Assembly: GCA_002336975.1 (NCBI GenBank)
Contig: DDFA01000102.1
Span: forward strand, 1-28,642
Origin: Phyllobacteriaceae bacterium UBA1940
GTDB lineage: Bacteria > Pseudomonadota > Alphaproteobacteria > Rhizobiales > Rhizobiaceae
Reading direction: 5' to 3'
Length of the DNA stretch: 28,642 nt
Shown here: positions 18,573 to 26,836 of the stretch, piece after piece
Numbering within the stretch: the first letter of the stretch is position 1
Layout of the letters: each line of letters begins with the position of its first letter
Translations under genes and position numbers: made by a program
The notes under the pieces: generated by a model
The model's database searches: none
What the model saw: the letters and a program-made list of their open reading frames with translations, nothing else
Told to the model about the DNA's origin: nothing

Positions 18573-18997
18573 CGATGCAGCCCTGCGACCTTCTGGTGGG
18601 CGGCGCGTCGGCGTCGGGCGAGGCGCTGGTGCTGGACCGGCCGATCAGCTTCTGGGGTGGCGTGGATCCGAAAACCGGTCGTATCGCAGACGTCCGCCAT
18701 CCCCAGCACGGGCTCGGCATTGCCGGGCGGGTGCTGTTCCTACCGGGCACGATCGGCTCGTCGTCGGCGTCGGCGGTCCTGCTGGAACTGGTGCGCAACG
18801 GCAATGCGCCGGCCGCGCTTGTCCTCGACGAGCCCGACGCCATCCTGCTGCTCGGCCTGATCGTGGCGCGGGAGATGGGCTGGACCCCGCCGCCGGCCGT
18901 GAAGCTGGCGGCGGCGCGCCACGCCGGCTTTGCCGGACGGCGGGTGTCGGTGTCGATCGATGATCTTGGCGCCGTCGCGCTGTCGGCGGACGGTTAG
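18569..18997 (+). CDS. Aconitase X swivel (small) subunit
   Basis: This 142-residue protein matches the DUF126/AcnX small swivel domain that completes the active site of the large subunit. Diagnostic segments are SFWGGVDPKTGRIAD and the phosphate/carboxylate-binding loop LPGTIGSSSASAVLLEL (about 53-69). GGGGAG lies just before the ATG, and the start overlaps the large-subunit stop, giving coupled 1:1 translation. It is the last gene of the plus-strand operon; the D-2-hydroxyacid dehydrogenase gene converges 35 bases on. No terminator hairpin is evident in that gap. Confidence 0.88.
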   Translation: MTMQPCDLLVGGASASGEALVLDRPISFWGGVDPKTGRIADVRHPQHGLGIAGRVLFLPGTIGSSSASAVLLELVRNGNAPAALVLDEPDAILLLGLIVAREMGWTPPPAVKLAAARHAGFAGRRVSVSIDDLGAVALSADG

Positions 18998-19032
18998 CGC
19001 GATTCAACGCTTGCAGGATTTGCTCACGACCG

Positions 19033-20034
19033 TCAGGTCCTCAGCGGCAGCACGCGGTCGGGCGGGCGGTGTCCGTCGAAGAAGGTGCGGATGTTGATGA
19101 TCACCTTCTCGCCCATGTCGATGCGGCCTTCGATCGTCGCCGATCCCATATGAGGCAGGATCACCACCTTGCCCTTGGCCGCCAGCTTGACCAGCTTGGC
19201 GTTGACCGCCGGTTCGTGCGCGAACACGTCGAGCCCCGCACCGGCCAGCCGGCCCTGCTCGATCTGCTTGATCAGGGCCGCCTCGTCGATGATCTCGCCG
19301 CGCGCGGTGTTGACCACGAACGCGGTCGGCTGCATCAGCGCCAGCCGCCGCGCTGACAATAGGTGGAATGTCGCCGGCGTCGACGGGCAATTGACCGAGA
19401 CGATGTCGACCCTGGCCAGCATCTGGTCGAGACTTTCCCAATAGGTCGCCTCCAGCTCTTCCTCGACAGCCGGCGCGACTTTCTGGCGGTTGTGGTAGTG
19501 GATCGACAGGCCAAACGCCTTGGCGCGGCGCGCCACCGCCGTGCCGATGCGGCCCATGCCGACAATGCCGAGGCGCTTGCCCCAGATGCGGTGGCCAAGC
19601 ATCCAGGTCGGCGACCAGCCGGCCCATTTGCCGTCGCCCTTCAGCAGCGACGCGCCTTCCACCAGCCGGCGCGGCACCGCGAGCATCAGCGCCAGCGTCA
19701 TGTCGGCGGTGTCTTCGTTCAGCACGTTGGGCGTATTGGTGACGGTGATGCCCTTCTTCTGGGCGGCGGTGACGTCGACATGGTCGACGCCGTTGGAGAA
19801 GCTGGCGATCAGTTTGAGGTTCGGGCCTGCCTGGGCGATGAGCGCCTCGTCGATGCGGTCGGTGATGGTCGGCACCAGCACGTCGGCTTCCTGCATCGCG
19901 GCGACGAGTTCGGGCTGGGTCATCGGCCGGTCGTCGACATTCAGCCGCGCGTCGAACAGTTCGCGCATCCGGGTTTCGACCGGATCGGGCAATTTGCGCG
20001 TAATGACGACCAGAGGTTTCTTCTTGCCCTTCAT
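19033..20034 (-). CDS. D-2-hydroxyacid dehydrogenase (glyoxylate/hydroxypyruvate reductase-like)
   Basis: This 333-residue NAD(P)H-dependent enzyme reduces 2-oxo acids such as glyoxylate or hydroxypyruvate, or runs the reverse reaction. It shows the dinucleotide fold GIVGMGRIGTAVA (156-168) and the catalytic triad of the family: Arg245 (NTARGEIID), Glu274 (FAHEPAVN) and His295 (LPHMGSAT). SNGVDHVDV and NTPNVLNEDTADM are typical of the substrate domain. HNR after the second strand suggests NADP preference, which is an inference. It converges on the aconitase X genes and diverges from the SH3b protein gene. Glyoxylate reductase is the likeliest specific role, but several subfamilies share these motifs. 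Confidence 0.88.
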   Translation of the reverse strand: MKGKKKPLVVITRKLPDPVETRMRELFDARLNVDDRPMTQPELVAAMQEADVLVPTITDRIDEALIAQAGPNLKLIASFSNGVDHVDVTAAQKKGITVTNTPNVLNEDTADMTLALMLAVPRRLVEGASLLKGDGKWAGWSPTWMLGHRIWGKRLGIVGMGRIGTAVARRAKAFGLSIHYHNRQKVAPAVEEELEATYWESLDQMLARVDIVSVNCPSTPATFHLLSARRLALMQPTAFVVNTARGEIIDEAALIKQIEQGRLAGAGLDVFAHEPAVNAKLVKLAAKGKVVILPHMGSATIEGRIDMGEKVIINIRTFFDGHRPPDRVLPLRT

Positions 20035-20068
20035 TCTTTCCTCGTCATTCGACCGGAACTCCGTTCTG

Positions 20069-20085
20069 TTGAGAGCTCCTTAACC
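20069..20085 (+). promoter_or_regulatory. Second CtrA-box-like sequence
   Basis: TTGA, seven bases (GAGCTCC), then TTAACC, one mismatch from TTAA-N7-TTAAC. It lies in the 177-base divergent spacer between the hydroxyacid dehydrogenase and SH3b genes. Chance occurrence is possible. Confidence 0.22.
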
Positions 20086-20211
20086 AAGACAGGCGACATT
20101 CTAGGCGCCCCCAGTCTCGCCACTCTCTAACAAGCCCCGAGTTGCATGACAAAGAAAAAGGCGGGCGGCCGGACGTCGCGTCGACCGGTCATTGGTTTCA
20201 AGGAGTAAAGC

Positions 20212-20775
20212 GTGCCGCGTATCAGTTGGGTGAGTTTGGCCTGTCGCGCCGCCCTGGGCGCTTTGGTGCTGGGCCTGTGTCAGACCGCCGCGCCCCTGGT
20301 CGCAACCGCCTCGGCTCAGGCGGTCGGTCCCAACAAGAGCGGCTTACCCATTCCCCGCTTCGTCACGCTGAAGTCAGGCCGCGTCAATCTGCGCGTCGGG
20401 CCGGGCCGCAACTATCCAGTCGAATGGATGTATCTGAAGACCGGCCTGCCGGTCGAAATCATCCAGGAATATGACAACTGGCGCCGCATCCGCGATTCGG
20501 AAGGCACCGAGGGCTGGATCAACCAGTCGCTGCTGTCGGGCAAGCGCAGCGGCATCGCCGCGCCGTGGCTGAGGGGCAAGGAAGAGGCGGCGATCACGCT
20601 GACGCGCGATGCGGACGAGAAGTCGCGGCTCATCGCTACCGTCGAGCCCGGCGCCATCGGCATGATCGAACAATGCGACGGCCAGTGGTGCGAAATGCGC
20701 TTCGGCGGCTATTCCGGCTATGTCCGGCAGTCGCTGATCTGGGGCGCCTATCCCGACGAAACCTTCGACGACTGA
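20212..20775 (+). CDS. Secreted protein with two bacterial SH3-like (SH3b) domains
   Basis: This 187-residue exported protein has a signal peptide with a long hydrophobic core ending near ATASAQA (about residue 37). The first SH3b domain (about 49-111) shows the standard SGRVNLRVGPGRNYPV opening and EGWINQSLLSGKR end. The second (about 123-183) is more diverged (TLTRDADEKSRLIATVEPG, then GYSGYVRQSLIWGAYP). Such proteins often bind peptidoglycan or other envelope targets; no catalytic domain is attached. The start is a GTG with AAGGAG 6 bases upstream. It converges on irr with 32 bases between. Cys in QCDGQWCE could form a disulfide. Confidence 0.85.
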   Translation: MPRISWVSLACRAALGALVLGLCQTAAPLVATASAQAVGPNKSGLPIPRFVTLKSGRVNLRVGPGRNYPVEWMYLKTGLPVEIIQEYDNWRRIRDSEGTEGWINQSLLSGKRSGIAAPWLRGKEEAAITLTRDADEKSRLIATVEPGAIGMIEQCDGQWCEMRFGGYSGYVRQSLIWGAYPDETFDD

Positions 20776-20807
20776 GCCCTGGCCGTGAAGCGGTCTGGCC
20801 GCCGGCC

Positions 20808-21233
20808 TCAGCGCTTCGGGCGCAGGCGGATGACGATGTCGATATTGGCGATTTCCATGCCGGCCGGCGGTTCGGGCACATTGGTGACGCCAATGCCGCC
20901 GGTGTTGATGTCGAGCACGCGGTTTTCGCCCTCGACGTAGAAATGGTGATGGTCCGACGTGTTGGTGTCGAAATAGGTGCGCGCGCCCTCCATCGCCAGA
21001 ATGCGCAGCATCCCGGCTTCGGTGAACTGGTGCAGCGTGTTGTAGACGGTGGCCAGCGACACGGCGACGCCCACTCCAATCGCTTCTTCGTGAAGGTCCT
21101 CGGCGGTCAGGTGGCGGTCGCCCTTGGCGAACAGCAGCGAGGCGAGCGAGACGCGCTGGCGCGTCGGCCGCAGGCCCGCGGCCCGCACCTTGCCTTCTGC
21201 TGTCCGGCTTTCACCGGCTGTCGGTGAGCTCAT
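20808..21233 (-). CDS. irr: Iron response regulator Irr (Fur superfamily)
   Basis: Irr is the haem-responsive transcription factor that controls iron and haem genes in Hyphomicrobiales. The 141 residues contain the Fur-type winged helix (GLRPTRQRVSLASLLF, then SLATVYNTLHQFTEAGML) and the Irr-typical histidine segment SDHHHFYVEGENRVLDI (His95-97). The C terminus is short, with no CxxC zinc sites; there is no Cys in the protein at all. The Cys-Pro haem regulatory motif known from Bradyrhizobium Irr is absent, as in several rhizobial Irr proteins. It is divergent from fabA, the order usually seen in rhizobia. No clear ICE-box palindrome is visible in the 211-base spacer. Confidence 0.92.
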   Translation of the reverse strand: MSSPTAGESRTAEGKVRAAGLRPTRQRVSLASLLFAKGDRHLTAEDLHEEAIGVGVAVSLATVYNTLHQFTEAGMLRILAMEGARTYFDTNTSDHHHFYVEGENRVLDINTGGIGVTNVPEPPAGMEIANIDIVIRLRPKR

Positions 21234-21444
21234 CGTCTCCGCGCCCGTATCGCAATTCGCCAGTTTGCCGCAACATCCTGGGTCCGTCGCCTTGCTTTCA
21301 GCATATATTCGGTCACTGATGACGGATCAAGCCGCGCATTGACCGGCACCGGGCCGCAAGCTAAGCGGTAGCAAAGATTACGGAGTGAAACGGCGCGTGA
21401 TCGACGAAAGTCGTTCGCTGCCGCGTGACATCTAGGGGAGACTG

Positions 21445-21963
21445 ATGGCCGACCGGAAATCCAGCTTTGACTATGCGGACCTGCTGGCCTGCGCCAAGGG
21501 AGAGCTGTTTGGCCCGGGCAACGCCCAGCTGCCCTATCCGCCGATGCTGATGTTCGACCGCATCACCGAGGTCAGCGAGACCGGCGGCGCCTTCGACAAG
21601 GGGTTCATCCGCGCCGATTTCGCCATTCACCGCGATCTGTGGTTCTTCCCCTGCCATTTCATCGACAATCCGATCATGCCCGGCTGCCTCGGCCTCGACG
21701 CGCTCTGGCAGTTGACCGGCTTCTATCTCGGCTGGCTCGGCGAGCCCGGCAAGGGCATGGCCGTCGCCACCGGGGAGGTCAAGTTCAAGGGCATGGTGAC
21801 GCCGAAGGTGAAGCTGGTCGAATATGGCGTCGACTTCAAGCGCGTCACCCGCGGCCGCCTGGTCATGGGCATCGCCGACGGCTGGCTGAAGGCCGACGGC
21901 GAGCAGATCTATTCGGCCACCGACCTCAAGGTCGTGCTGGCGAAGCAGGGCGCTGCGGCCTGA
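21445..21963 (+). CDS. fabA: 3-hydroxydecanoyl-ACP dehydratase/isomerase
   Basis: FabA dehydrates 3-hydroxyacyl-ACP and isomerises trans-2- to cis-3-decenoyl-ACP, the branch point to unsaturated fatty acids. The 172 residues match the family. The active-site His71 lies in [14 protein letters not shown] and Asp85 in [11 protein letters not shown], the positions expected for FabA. GGGGAG lies 6 bases before the ATG. It is the first gene of fabA-fabB-fabI: fabB follows after 40 bases, and fabI overlaps the end of fabB. The spacer to irr must contain the operon promoter. Confidence 0.96.
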   Translation: MADRKSSFDYADLLACAKGELFGPGNAQLPYPPMLMFDRITEVSETGGAFDKGFIRADFAIHRDLWFFPCHFIDNPIMPGCLGLDALWQLTGFYLGWLGEPGKGMAVATGEVKFKGMVTPKVKLVEYGVDFKRVTRGRLVMGIADGWLKADGEQIYSATDLKVVLAKQGAAA

Positions 21964-22003
21964 CCATCTCGACATTACTCCCGCAACGAACGGAGATTTC
22001 CCT

Positions 22004-23224
22004 ATGAGACGTGTCGTCGTCACCGGTCTCGGAATCGTGTCCTCCATTGGCAACGACGCCGGCGAAGTCACCGCCTCGCTGCGCGACGCCAAATCCGGCC
22101 TGACCTTCTCCCAGGATTTTGCCGATCACGGCTTCCGCTCGCAGGTCTGGGGCATGCCGACGCTGGACCCGACGCCGCTGGTCGACCGGCGCGCCATGCG
22201 CTTCCTGCACCGCGGCGGCGCCTGGAACCATGTCGCGATGCTGCAGGCGATCGCCGACGCGGGTCTCGAGGACGCCGAGATCACCAATGAGCGCACCGGC
22301 ATCATCATGGGATCCGGCGGTCCCTCGACCCGCATCCTCGTCGAGGCGGCCGAAATCACCCAGAAGAACAACAGCCCCAAGCGCATCGGCCCGTTCGCGG
22401 TGCCCAAGGCGATGTCCTCGACCGCGTCGGCGACGCTGGCCACCTGGTTCAAGATCCACGGCGTCAACTATTCGATCTCCTCGGCCTGCTCCACCTCGGC
22501 GCACTGCATCGGCAATGCCTACGAGCTGATCCAGTGGGGCAAGCAGGACCGCGTCTTCGCCGGCGGTCATGAGGACCTCGACTGGACGATGTCGAACCTG
22601 TTCGACGCGATGGGCGCGATGTCGTCGAAATTCAACGACACGCCGGCGGTGGCCAGCCGCGCCTATGACGTCAACCGCGACGGCTTCGTCATCGCCGGCG
22701 GCGCCGGCGTGCTGGTGCTCGAGGCGCTCGACGTCGCCAGGGCGCGCGGCGCGAAAATCTATGGCGAGGTGGTCGGCTACGGCGCGACCTCGGACGGCTA
22801 TGACATGGTGGCGCCGTCGGGCGAGGGCGCGGAGCGCTGCATGCGCCAGGCGATCGCGACGGTGAAGGAGCGGGTCGACTACATCAACTCGCACGGCACC
22901 TCGACGCCGGTCGGCGATTCCAAGGAGATGGGCGCCATCCGCAACGTCTTCGGCGCGGATATCCCGCACATCCAGTCGACAAAATCGCTCACCGGCCATT
23001 CGCTGGGCGGCGCCGGCGTCCAGGAGGCGATCTATTCGCTGCTGATGATGCAGGCGGGCTTCATCGGCGAAAGCGCCCATATCGCCGAGCTCGACCCCGA
23101 GTTCGAGGGCATGCCGGTGGTGCGCAAGCGCATCGACAACGCAAAGATCGACGTGGCGCTGTCCAATTCCTTCGGATTTGGCGGCACCAACGCCACGCTG
23201 GTGTTCCAGCGCTACGACGGGTGA
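22004..23224 (+). CDS. fabB: 3-oxoacyl-ACP synthase I
   Basis: FabB elongates acyl-ACP with malonyl-ACP, including the cis-3-decenoyl product of FabA. The 406 residues match the KAS I family. The catalytic triad is Cys162 ([10 protein letters not shown]), His297 ([12 protein letters not shown]) and His332 ([10 protein letters not shown]), with Lys327 in STKSLTG. The N terminus [16 protein letters not shown] is typical. Ribosome site GGAG lies 8 bases upstream. Its TGA overlaps a GTG that could serve as an alternative fabI start. Confidence 0.96.
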   Translation: MRRVVVTGLGIVSSIGNDAGEVTASLRDAKSGLTFSQDFADHGFRSQVWGMPTLDPTPLVDRRAMRFLHRGGAWNHVAMLQAIADAGLEDAEITNERTGIIMGSGGPSTRILVEAAEITQKNNSPKRIGPFAVPKAMSSTASATLATWFKIHGVNYSISSACSTSAHCIGNAYELIQWGKQDRVFAGGHEDLDWTMSNLFDAMGAMSSKFNDTPAVASRAYDVNRDGFVIAGGAGVLVLEALDVARARGAKIYGEVVGYGATSDGYDMVAPSGEGAERCMRQAIATVKERVDYINSHGTSTPVGDSKEMGAIRNVFGADIPHIQSTKSLTGHSLGGAGVQEAIYSLLMMQAGFIGESAHIAELDPEFEGMPVVRKRIDNAKIDVALSNSFGFGGTNATLVFQRYDG

Positions 23225-23229
23225 GGCCG

Positions 23230-24039
23230 ATGTCGGGATTGATGCAGGGCAAGCGCGGCCTGATCATGGGCGTCGCCAACGACCATTCGATCGCATGGGG
23301 CATTGCGCAGATGCTGCATGCGCACGGCGCCGAGATGGCGTTCACCTATCAGGGCGAGGCCTTTGGCCGCCGGGTCAGGCCGCTGGCCGACAAGGTCGGC
23401 GCCAAGCTGGTGCTGCCGTGCGACGTCGAGGACAGCGCCTCCGTCGACGCGGTGTTTGAGGCGATGAAGGCCGAGTGGGGCTCGATCGACTTTGTCGTCC
23501 ACGCCATCGGTTTCTCCGACAAGAACGAGCTGAAGGGGCTGTACGCCGACACCACCAAGGAAAACTTCATCCGCACGATGGTGATCTCCTGCTATTCCTT
23601 CACCGAAATCGCGCGCAAGGCCGCGTCGATGATGAACGAGGGCGGTTCGATGCTGACCCTCACCTATGCCGGCTCGGTCCGCGTCATGCCCAACTACAAC
23701 GTCATGGGCGTCGCCAAGGCGGCGCTCGAGGCGAGCGTGCGCTACCTGGCCAACGATTTCGGACCGCGCGGCATCCGCGTCAACGCCCTGTCGCCCGGGC
23801 CGGTGCGCACACTTGCCGGCGCCGGCATCTCGGACGCGCGCTACATGTTCTCATTCCAGCAGCGCAATGCGCCGCTGCGCAAGTCGGTGTCGCTGGAAGA
23901 TATTGGCGGCTCGGCTCTCTATGTCCTGTCGGACCTTGGCGGCGGCGTGACCGGCGAGGTGATCAATGTCGACGCCGGCTATCACATCGTCTCGATGCCG
24001 ACGCTCGAAGAGCTGAAACGATCGGACGCAGGGGACTGA
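23230..24039 (+). CDS. fabI: Enoyl-ACP reductase (NADH), FabI type
   Basis: FabI performs the last reduction of the fatty-acid elongation cycle and is the triclosan-target type of enoyl reductase. With the start at ATG 23230 the protein has 269 residues, and the active-site pair falls at Tyr156 and Lys163 (YNVMGVAKAALE), the same numbers as in E. coli FabI, with Tyr146 in LTYAGS. The N-terminal GLIMGVANDHSIAWGIA nucleotide motif is classical for the family. A GTG at 23221 would overlap the fabB stop and add three residues, but GTGAGG serves better as the ribosome site of the ATG. Last gene of the fab operon. Confidence 0.95.
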   Translation: MSGLMQGKRGLIMGVANDHSIAWGIAQMLHAHGAEMAFTYQGEAFGRRVRPLADKVGAKLVLPCDVEDSASVDAVFEAMKAEWGSIDFVVHAIGFSDKNELKGLYADTTKENFIRTMVISCYSFTEIARKAASMMNEGGSMLTLTYAGSVRVMPNYNVMGVAKAALEASVRYLANDFGPRGIRVNALSPGPVRTLAGAGISDARYMFSFQQRNAPLRKSVSLEDIGGSALYVLSDLGGGVTGEVINVDAGYHIVSMPTLEELKRSDAGD

Positions 24040-24109
24040 TTGCGGCCCGGTTCCGGCGCGTCGACCGAAACCTATCCACCTGTCTAAACCAATTGTAAGC
24101 ACATTGATG

Positions 24110-24141
24110 ATACCTGTTTTTTAGGGCAGGTATTCTTTTTT
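24110..24141 (+). terminator. Terminator-like hairpin abutting the GGDEF-EAL start codon
   Basis: ATACCTG (24110-24116) and CAGGTAT (24127-24133) form a 7-bp stem, followed at once by a T-rich tract (TCTTTTTT, to 24141). The tract ends 2 bases before the ATG at 24144. It is the likely end of the fab operon transcript, 70 bases after the fabI stop. It also takes the place where a ribosome site of the next gene should be. Confidence 0.5.
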
Positions 24142-24143
24142 CG

Positions 24144-25700
24144 ATGAGTTTGAACGCCAATCCCAGGCGCAGCACTGTCTTTCGACTGTCGACCGTCCTC
24201 GCGGTCGGCATCGGCAGTTTTTTACTTGGACGCTGGGCGCTCGACATGGCCTTCGGCGGCAAGGTTTCGGATCTTCCGTCGACGCTTCTGGTCGCAGTCA
24301 TCGCTTCGCTCTGTGCGCTGGCCGCCGCCGGGTCGGCCATCTCGTTCTTTGCCGGCGTCGATGAATCGGCCAACTTCGTCCGACAGGAAACCGAGGTCGA
24401 CAAACTGACCGGCGTCCATTCGCGCATCGCGATGATCGGCAGGATCGCCGAATGCGCCGCTCGCACGGTGCAGGACGGCAAACCGAGCTTTCTGATCGAC
24501 ATCGACATCGACCGTTTCAAGCAGATCAACGACGCAATCGGCTATTCGCAGGGCGACGAACTGATCCGGGCGTTCGCCGCGCGGCTGCGCGAACATCTGC
24601 CGTCCGACATCGAGATGGGCCGCATCGGCGCCGGCGAATTCGCCGTTCTGGTGCCCGATCCAAAATCCACCAATATGGAGCGCATGATCGACAACCTGAT
24701 CGGCCAGATGATGCAGCCGTTCCGACTGCCGCAGCATCTCCAGTCGGTGAACGTTTCCGTCGGCGTGGTCGCGCTGCCGAAAGACGGTCGCGACCCGGTT
24801 GTGTTGCTTCGGCGCTCGAATCTTGCGTTGCAGAACGCGCGCCAGAACGGCATCGGCAACTGGGCGGTCTTCCGTCAGGAGATGGGAGAAGTCGCAGAAT
24901 CACGGCAATGGATCGAGGCCGAACTCTACAAGGCCCTGCAACGGCAGGAGTTCGTCCTCTACTACCAGCCCCAATACAGCATGGTCGAGCGCCGCGTCAT
25001 CGGCTACGAGGCGCTGTTGCGCTGGCGCCATCCCCAGAAGGGCATGATCCAGCCGTCGGAATTCGTCCCGGTCGCGGAGGAAACCGGCATCATCACTCTG
25101 ATCGGCGAATGGGTGCTGCGCCGCGCTTGCCAGGACGCGGCCGAATTGCCGGATGACTGCGTGGTATCGATCAACATATCGCCGATGCATCTGCTGCAGC
25201 GCGACTTCATCTCGATGATCCGCTCCACCATCGGCCTGACCGGCATCGACCCTGCCCGTCTGGAGCTCGAGATCACCGAATCGGCGATGATGCAGGATCG
25301 CGAACGCGCGGCGCAACTGATGTACGAGCTTGCCGATCTCGGTGTTTCGGTGGCGATCGACGACTTCGGCACCGGCTATTCCAATCTCGGCTATCTGATC
25401 GACTTTCCGTTCCACAAACTGAAGATCGACCGGTCTTTCGTCACCCGGCTCGACAAGGACAGCGGCTCGACTGTCGTCTCCACCATTGTCGACCTTGCCC
25501 GGGCGATCGGAGTTTCCACCATTGCCGAGGGCGTCGAGACCGAACAGCAGGCGACGCTGTTGCACGCGTCGGGCTGCGACATCGTCCAGGGCTTTCTCTA
25601 CGGGCAGCCCGCGCCGCTGTCGAAATATGCGGCGCGCAAGGACCCTGCGGCCGCCGAGGTCGAGCGTCCGGCGCCCAGGCCGATCGCCAAGATCGCCTGA
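24144..25700 (+). CDS. Membrane protein with degenerate GGDEF and intact EAL domain (c-di-GMP phosphodiesterase)
   Basis: This 518-residue protein has two N-terminal transmembrane helices (about 15-35 and 46-70) with almost no periplasmic loop. The GGDEF domain (about 85-245) is degenerate: the signature reads GAGEF (162-166), so cyclase activity is unlikely. The EAL domain (about 255-490) is complete: E289-A-L-L-R-W, NISP (344-347), ELEITES (374-380), IDDFGTGYSN (405-414), LKIDRSF and IAEGVET (460-466), so cyclic di-GMP hydrolysis is likely. The degenerate GGDEF may act as a regulatory GTP-binding domain, as in some known tandem proteins. No ribosome site is visible before ATG 24144, where a terminator-like hairpin and T-run lie; a later ATG at residue 35 would lose the first helix. 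Confidence 0.88.
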   Translation: MSLNANPRRSTVFRLSTVLAVGIGSFLLGRWALDMAFGGKVSDLPSTLLVAVIASLCALAAAGSAISFFAGVDESANFVRQETEVDKLTGVHSRIAMIGRIAECAARTVQDGKPSFLIDIDIDRFKQINDAIGYSQGDELIRAFAARLREHLPSDIEMGRIGAGEFAVLVPDPKSTNMERMIDNLIGQMMQPFRLPQHLQSVNVSVGVVALPKDGRDPVVLLRRSNLALQNARQNGIGNWAVFRQEMGEVAESRQWIEAELYKALQRQEFVLYYQPQYSMVERRVIGYEALLRWRHPQKGMIQPSEFVPVAEETGIITLIGEWVLRRACQDAAELPDDCVVSINISPMHLLQRDFISMIRSTIGLTGIDPARLELEITESAMMQDRERAAQLMYELADLGVSVAIDDFGTGYSNLGYLIDFPFHKLKIDRSFVTRLDKDSGSTVVSTIVDLARAIGVSTIAEGVETEQQATLLHASGCDIVQGFLYGQPAPLSKYAARKDPAAAEVERPAPRPIAKIA

Positions 25701-25849
25701 GGCGGCGAATTCGCGAGAATCTGGCCGCTGGCCGGCCAATTCCCCGCTTCCTGCTTGACCGGACGGAATCGAGCGGCCATCAACGATGGAGCGGCCCATT
25801 TTTTTGCCGGCAAATTCCGTCGATTGTCGAAGGTTGTGATCCCACCAGG

Positions 25850-26836
25850 ATGAAGTTGAGCAAATATTTCTGGCCCGTTGTGGGCCTTGGGGCCGTCGGC
25901 TTTTCGATCTGGCTGCTCTATCATGAACTGCGCGGCGTTTCGTTCGCCGAGCTGAAGGCCAGCTTCGGCGCCATTCCCGCGCGCAACTGGGTCCTGTGCA
26001 TCGCATCCACCTTTGTCGCCTACGCCGCGCTCGCCGGCTATGACCGCATCGCCCTGCAGCATCTGGGCCGGCGGGTGTCGTGGCTGTTCATCACGCTCGT
26101 CTCGTTCACCACCTACGCGCTGTCGCACAATATCGGCGCCTCGGTGTTTTCCGGCGCGGTCGTGCGCTACCGCGCCTATGCGACCAAGGGGCTGAGCGCC
26201 GCCGAGATCGGCGTTCTCATCGCCTTCTGTTCGTTCACCTTTACATTTGGCGTCGTCTTCCTGACCGGTCTTGTTCTGATCATCGAACCCGAGATCACCG
26301 AACGTTTTGTCGGTGTGCTGCCGGTGGACTTTTCGCGCGGCACCGGTTTCATCCTCCTGGCCCTGGTGGCGCTTTACGTGCTCGGCAGCGCCCGCGCCCG
26401 CCGGCCGCTGACGCTGCGCGGATTTTCCATTCACTATCCAAAACTGCCGATTGTCATGCAGCAGCTGGTCATTGGACCACTTGAGATCATGGGCGCCGCC
26501 GGCATCGTCTTTTTTGCGCTGCCCGAAGCCGGCAATCCGGGCTATCTCGTCGTCCTCGGCATTTTCCTGATCTCGTTTTCGGTGGCGCTGCTGTCGCATG
26601 CGCCCGGTGGGCTGGGCGTGCTCGAACTGGTGTTCGTGCTGGCCCTGCCGGAACTCGATCCCGCCGATGTCGTGGCCGCCCTGCTGGTGTTCCGGCTGCT
26701 CTATCTGATCGTACCGTTCGTCGTCGCCCTGGTGATCGTGCTGGTCTTCGAGCACTCGCGCTTTGGCGCTGACGATCCCGACGCGCCGGCCAGCGCCGCG
26801 CCGGCGAAAATCAGCGACGAGCCCAAAGAACCTTGA
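25850..26836 (+). CDS. LPG-synthase-type flippase-like membrane protein (UPF0104/YbhN family)
   Basis: This 328-residue protein has about 8 hydrophobic helices and the conserved segments of the lysylphosphatidylglycerol synthase membrane domain: LSHNIGASVFSGAVVRYRAY, LLSHAPGGLGVLELVFV and FRLLYLIVPFVVAL. The cytoplasmic aminoacyl-transferase domain found in full MprF proteins is missing, so lysyl-lipid synthesis by itself is not expected. A lipid-translocation or unknown membrane role is more plausible. The C terminus is a hydrophilic Ala/Pro tail. The last 26 bases overlap, tail to tail, the end of the methyltransferase gene on the other strand. The ribosome site is poor (AGG touching the ATG). 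Confidence 0.85.
   Translation: MKLSKYFWPVVGLGAVGFSIWLLYHELRGVSFAELKASFGAIPARNWVLCIASTFVAYAALAGYDRIALQHLGRRVSWLFITLVSFTTYALSHNIGASVFSGAVVRYRAYATKGLSAAEIGVLIAFCSFTFTFGVVFLTGLVLIIEPEITERFVGVLPVDFSRGTGFILLALVALYVLGSARARRPLTLRGFSIHYPKLPIVMQQLVIGPLEIMGAAGIVFFALPEAGNPGYLVVLGIFLISFSVALLSHAPGGLGVLELVFVLALPELDPADVVAALLVFRLLYLIVPFVVALVIVLVFEHSRFGADDPDAPASAAPAKISDEPKEP

Noticed and set aside
21234..21444. ICE-box or Fur-type operator between irr and fabA
   Set aside because: I looked for an A/T-rich palindrome of that type and found no convincing one.
25740..25810. Terminator after the GGDEF-EAL gene (T-run at 25799-25805)
   Set aside because: The only stems before the T-run are 4-5 bp and badly placed, so I do not call it.
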